Shown here in pieces: positions 5,159 to 5,447 of a stretch of 5,447 nt of DNA. The position numbers and the translations under genes are program-made. Source of the DNA: Bacteroidota bacterium (GTDB taxonomy: Bacteria; Bacteroidota; Bacteroidia; Bacteroidales; VadinHA17). The notes below the pieces were generated by a model, which did not search any database, was not told where the DNA came from, and worked only from the letters and a program-made list of their open reading frames with translations. How positions within the stretch are numbered: the first letter of the stretch is position 1; each line of letters starts with the position of its first letter. The stretch is taken from NCBI GenBank assembly GCA_030611395.1, contig JAUWPX010000128.1, positions 1 to 5,447 of the forward strand, in the 5' to 3' direction.

Positions 5159-5447
5159 ATAGAATATTATTGTTTTCTGCTTTGTTGCTCTTTGCTTTTT
5201 CGGGCTGCGAAAAGGAAGAAAATCCTGATACTTCCGGTGAAGCAACCCTGACATCCGATCGTTTCCAGGAAGGATTAACATATTCAATTTACGGTTTTTC
5301 TTTTGAACAGGGTAAGGTGATAAAATATAACCCGGCAGGAGAAGAAATAATCCCTGATTTTTTTATCCTGCCTAAAACAGAAACAGGAGGACAACTAACC
5401 GGAGCATATCTTGATAGTCCAAACCATAATGAATCATTCAGCTTAAC
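5155..5447 (+). CDS. Putative surface lipoprotein, 3' end missing
   Basis: An open frame of 97 codons from ATG at 5155 to the window edge, with no stop. The N-terminus is a lipoprotein signal: MNR, a hydrophobic stretch (ILLFSALLLFAF, 4-15), then FSGC with Cys18 as the lipidation site. Straight after the cysteine comes EKEEN, an acidic run like the export signal that sends lipoproteins to the cell surface in several Bacteroidota; surface exposure is therefore inferred. The following sequence (DRFQEGLTYSIYGFSFEQGKVIKYNP...) resembles no family I recognise. It overlaps the pgk stop by ATGA, so it probably depends on the pgk transcript and on translational coupling. The reading frame and signal are clear; the function is unknown. 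Confidence 0.82.
   Translation, partial: MNRILLFSALLLFAFSGCEKEENPDTSGEATLTSDRFQEGLTYSIYGFSFEQGKVIKYNPAGEEIIPDFFILPKTETGGQLTGAYLDSPNHNESFSL

Noticed and set aside
5161..5210. TTGCTCTTTGCTTT in the lipoprotein signal sequence as another copy of the TTTGCTC repeat
   Set aside because: It encodes the hydrophobic signal segment, where Leu, Phe and Ala codons naturally give such a word.

Overview
This window looks like chromosomal core sequence from an AT-rich member of the Bacteroidota, most likely Bacteroidales or a close relative. Three things point there. It has a GldH-type lipoprotein, a Bacteroidota-style RicT and a Bacteroidota-style TrmB. Predicted promoters fit the TTG-N19-TAnnTTTG pattern of Bacteroidota rather than -35/-10 boxes. 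Start codons lack clear Shine-Dalgarno sequences. Placement below phylum is inference.

Layout. The minus strand carries a compact cluster, read right to left: holB (DNA polymerase III delta' subunit), ricT (PSP1-domain Fe-S protein), gldH (lipoprotein) and trmB (tRNA m7G46 methyltransferase, cut by the left edge). ricT and gldH overlap by 11 bases, and gldH and trmB share one base (TAGTG). A gap of about 500 bases (3394-3889) separates this cluster from a divergent plus-strand pair: pgk (phosphoglycerate kinase) and, overlapping it by ATGA, the start of a lipoprotein gene cut by the right edge.

The genes are housekeeping genes: replication clamp loading, tRNA modification, glycolysis, and envelope lipoproteins. 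No mobile element, CRISPR array, defence system, rRNA or tRNA gene is visible. What the genes do not explain is a set of short-word tandem repeats, each with a different word: TTTGCTC between holB and ricT, GGCTAA and its near-complement TTAGCC on either side of the holB-pgk gap, TTTTAAT just before the pgk start, and AACGAAGG at the 3' end of pgk. The GGCTAA/TTAGCC pair forms 27-base inverted arms around an AT-rich centre. The AACGAAGG tract is translated as a charged tail of about 26 residues that ordinary phosphoglycerate kinases lack. These repeats are the most unusual content of the window; there is no sign of a new multi-gene system.
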